From positions 1 to 64,000 of the forward strand of contig JARKNX010000180.1 in assembly GCA_029976025.1 (NCBI GenBank): a DNA stretch of 64,000 bases. Reading direction: 5' to 3'. Under the pieces are notes generated by a model, which saw only the letters and a list, made by a program, of their open reading frames with translations, searched no databases and had not been told where the DNA came from. This DNA comes from Aggregatilineales bacterium. GTDB lineage: Bacteria; Chloroflexota; Anaerolineae; Aggregatilineales; Ch27. The position numbers were made by a program, and so were the translations under genes. The stretch's first letter is position 1; the number at the start of each line of letters is the position of its first letter. Positions 63,793-64,000 of this stretch are shown piece after piece.

Positions 63793-64000
63793 GTGACGGC
63801 TTTTCGGAATTACAGGCGGCAGTGGGCCACGGTTGCGGTGGCCTTTGCGGTTCTGGCGGCGATGCTGGCGACCGTATATTCGGCGCAGGCACAGACTAAG
63901 ATGCTCTTCTGGCGCCAGTGGAACGTCTCTATCAGCGATATTGATACTTACGCCAACCGGTTCAGCGTGGCTGAGATCCATGATATTCAATTCCAGCGTG
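63793..64000 (+). CDS. Exported protein, N-terminal part only (gene runs off window end)
   Basis: A GTG at 63793 preceded by AGGAGAG (8 bases) opens a frame to the end of the window: 69 residues. The N-terminus is basic, then hydrophobic ('VAVAFAVLAAMLATVYSAQA'), a typical signal peptide with cleavage near 'SAQAQ'. The mature start 'WNVSISDIDTYANRFSVAEIHDIQF' has the strand pattern of DUF2207-type membrane proteins, a low-confidence likeness. A TAGAAT lies at 63695-63700 without a clear -35. The rest of the gene is beyond the window. Confidence 0.65.
   Translation, partial: MTAFRNYRRQWATVAVAFAVLAAMLATVYSAQAQTKMLFWRQWNVSISDIDTYANRFSVAEIHDIQFQR

Overview
The window reads as a stretch of chromosome from a Chloroflexota bacterium, most likely Anaerolineae-like. 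This is inferred from gene content, not from a database match. The signs are mevalonate-pathway genes ending in isopentenyl phosphate kinase, many secreted proteins with Thr/Pro-rich linkers and LysM, PPC or NBR1-type modules, a BTAD regulator, an FHA regulator, and many GTG/TTG starts. The sequence is moderately GC-rich and gene-dense. I saw no rRNA, tRNA, CRISPR array, insertion sequence or phage genes.

Layout. 1-5.8 kb: envelope and secreted proteins (beta-propeller fragment, M23 peptidase, PPC-repeat protein, lipoprotein). 5.9-12.0 kb: extracytoplasmic thiol chemistry (membrane-anchored DsbA-like protein, VKOR, tandem TlpA protein) interleaved with an S1-domain protein and a long Rel stringent-response enzyme. 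12.2-13.5 kb: a BTAD regulator with a decayed NTPase-like domain. 13.6-23.7 kb, minus strand: type IIA topoisomerase A subunit, rpoC without rpoB, a HEAT-repeat protein and RseP. 24.0-30.5 kb: isoprenoid region. The minus-strand operon yraN-miaA-membrane protein-decarboxylase faces a plus-strand set: a cyclic-nucleotide-binding protein, then a coupled UbiA prenyltransferase, mevalonate kinase and isopentenyl phosphate kinase. 30.5-33.9 kb: peptide/nickel-type ABC transporter without ATPases. 34.0-37.8 kb: PrsW-like protein, anchored protein and secreted trypsin-like protease. 37.8-40.5 kb: tlyA and lepA. 40.6-48.6 kb: cinA, FHA-winged-helix regulator, PLP decarboxylase, an amidohydrolase-CYTH fusion and a Cwh43-like membrane protein. 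48.6-51.5 kb: rnc, ftsY and prfB (programmed frameshift). 51.6-57.6 kb: SERCA-type Ca2+ ATPase and a four-subunit 2-oxoacid:ferredoxin oxidoreductase. 57.7-64.0 kb: HD protein, PknB kinase with NBR1-like domain, ACT protein, NUDIX hydrolase, LysM glycosidase and the start of another secreted protein.

How the parts fit. The decarboxylase lacks the residues that bind a diphosphate. With mevalonate kinase and isopentenyl phosphate kinase nearby, this supports the alternative route mevalonate -> phosphomevalonate -> isopentenyl phosphate -> IPP, with MiaA and UbiA as local users of isoprenoid products. DsbA-like protein plus VKOR form a plausible disulfide relay. The most novel-looking single item is the 662-aa protein joining an adenosine-type deaminase to a CYTH domain. 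Other unusual points are an EXDD-type Rel with an intact hydrolase site, a topoisomerase with Met at the quinolone-contact Ser position, and a CinA whose second domain has lost its catalytic motif. Starts were chosen by eye from ribosome-binding sites and promoter placement. Nothing here was checked by a search.
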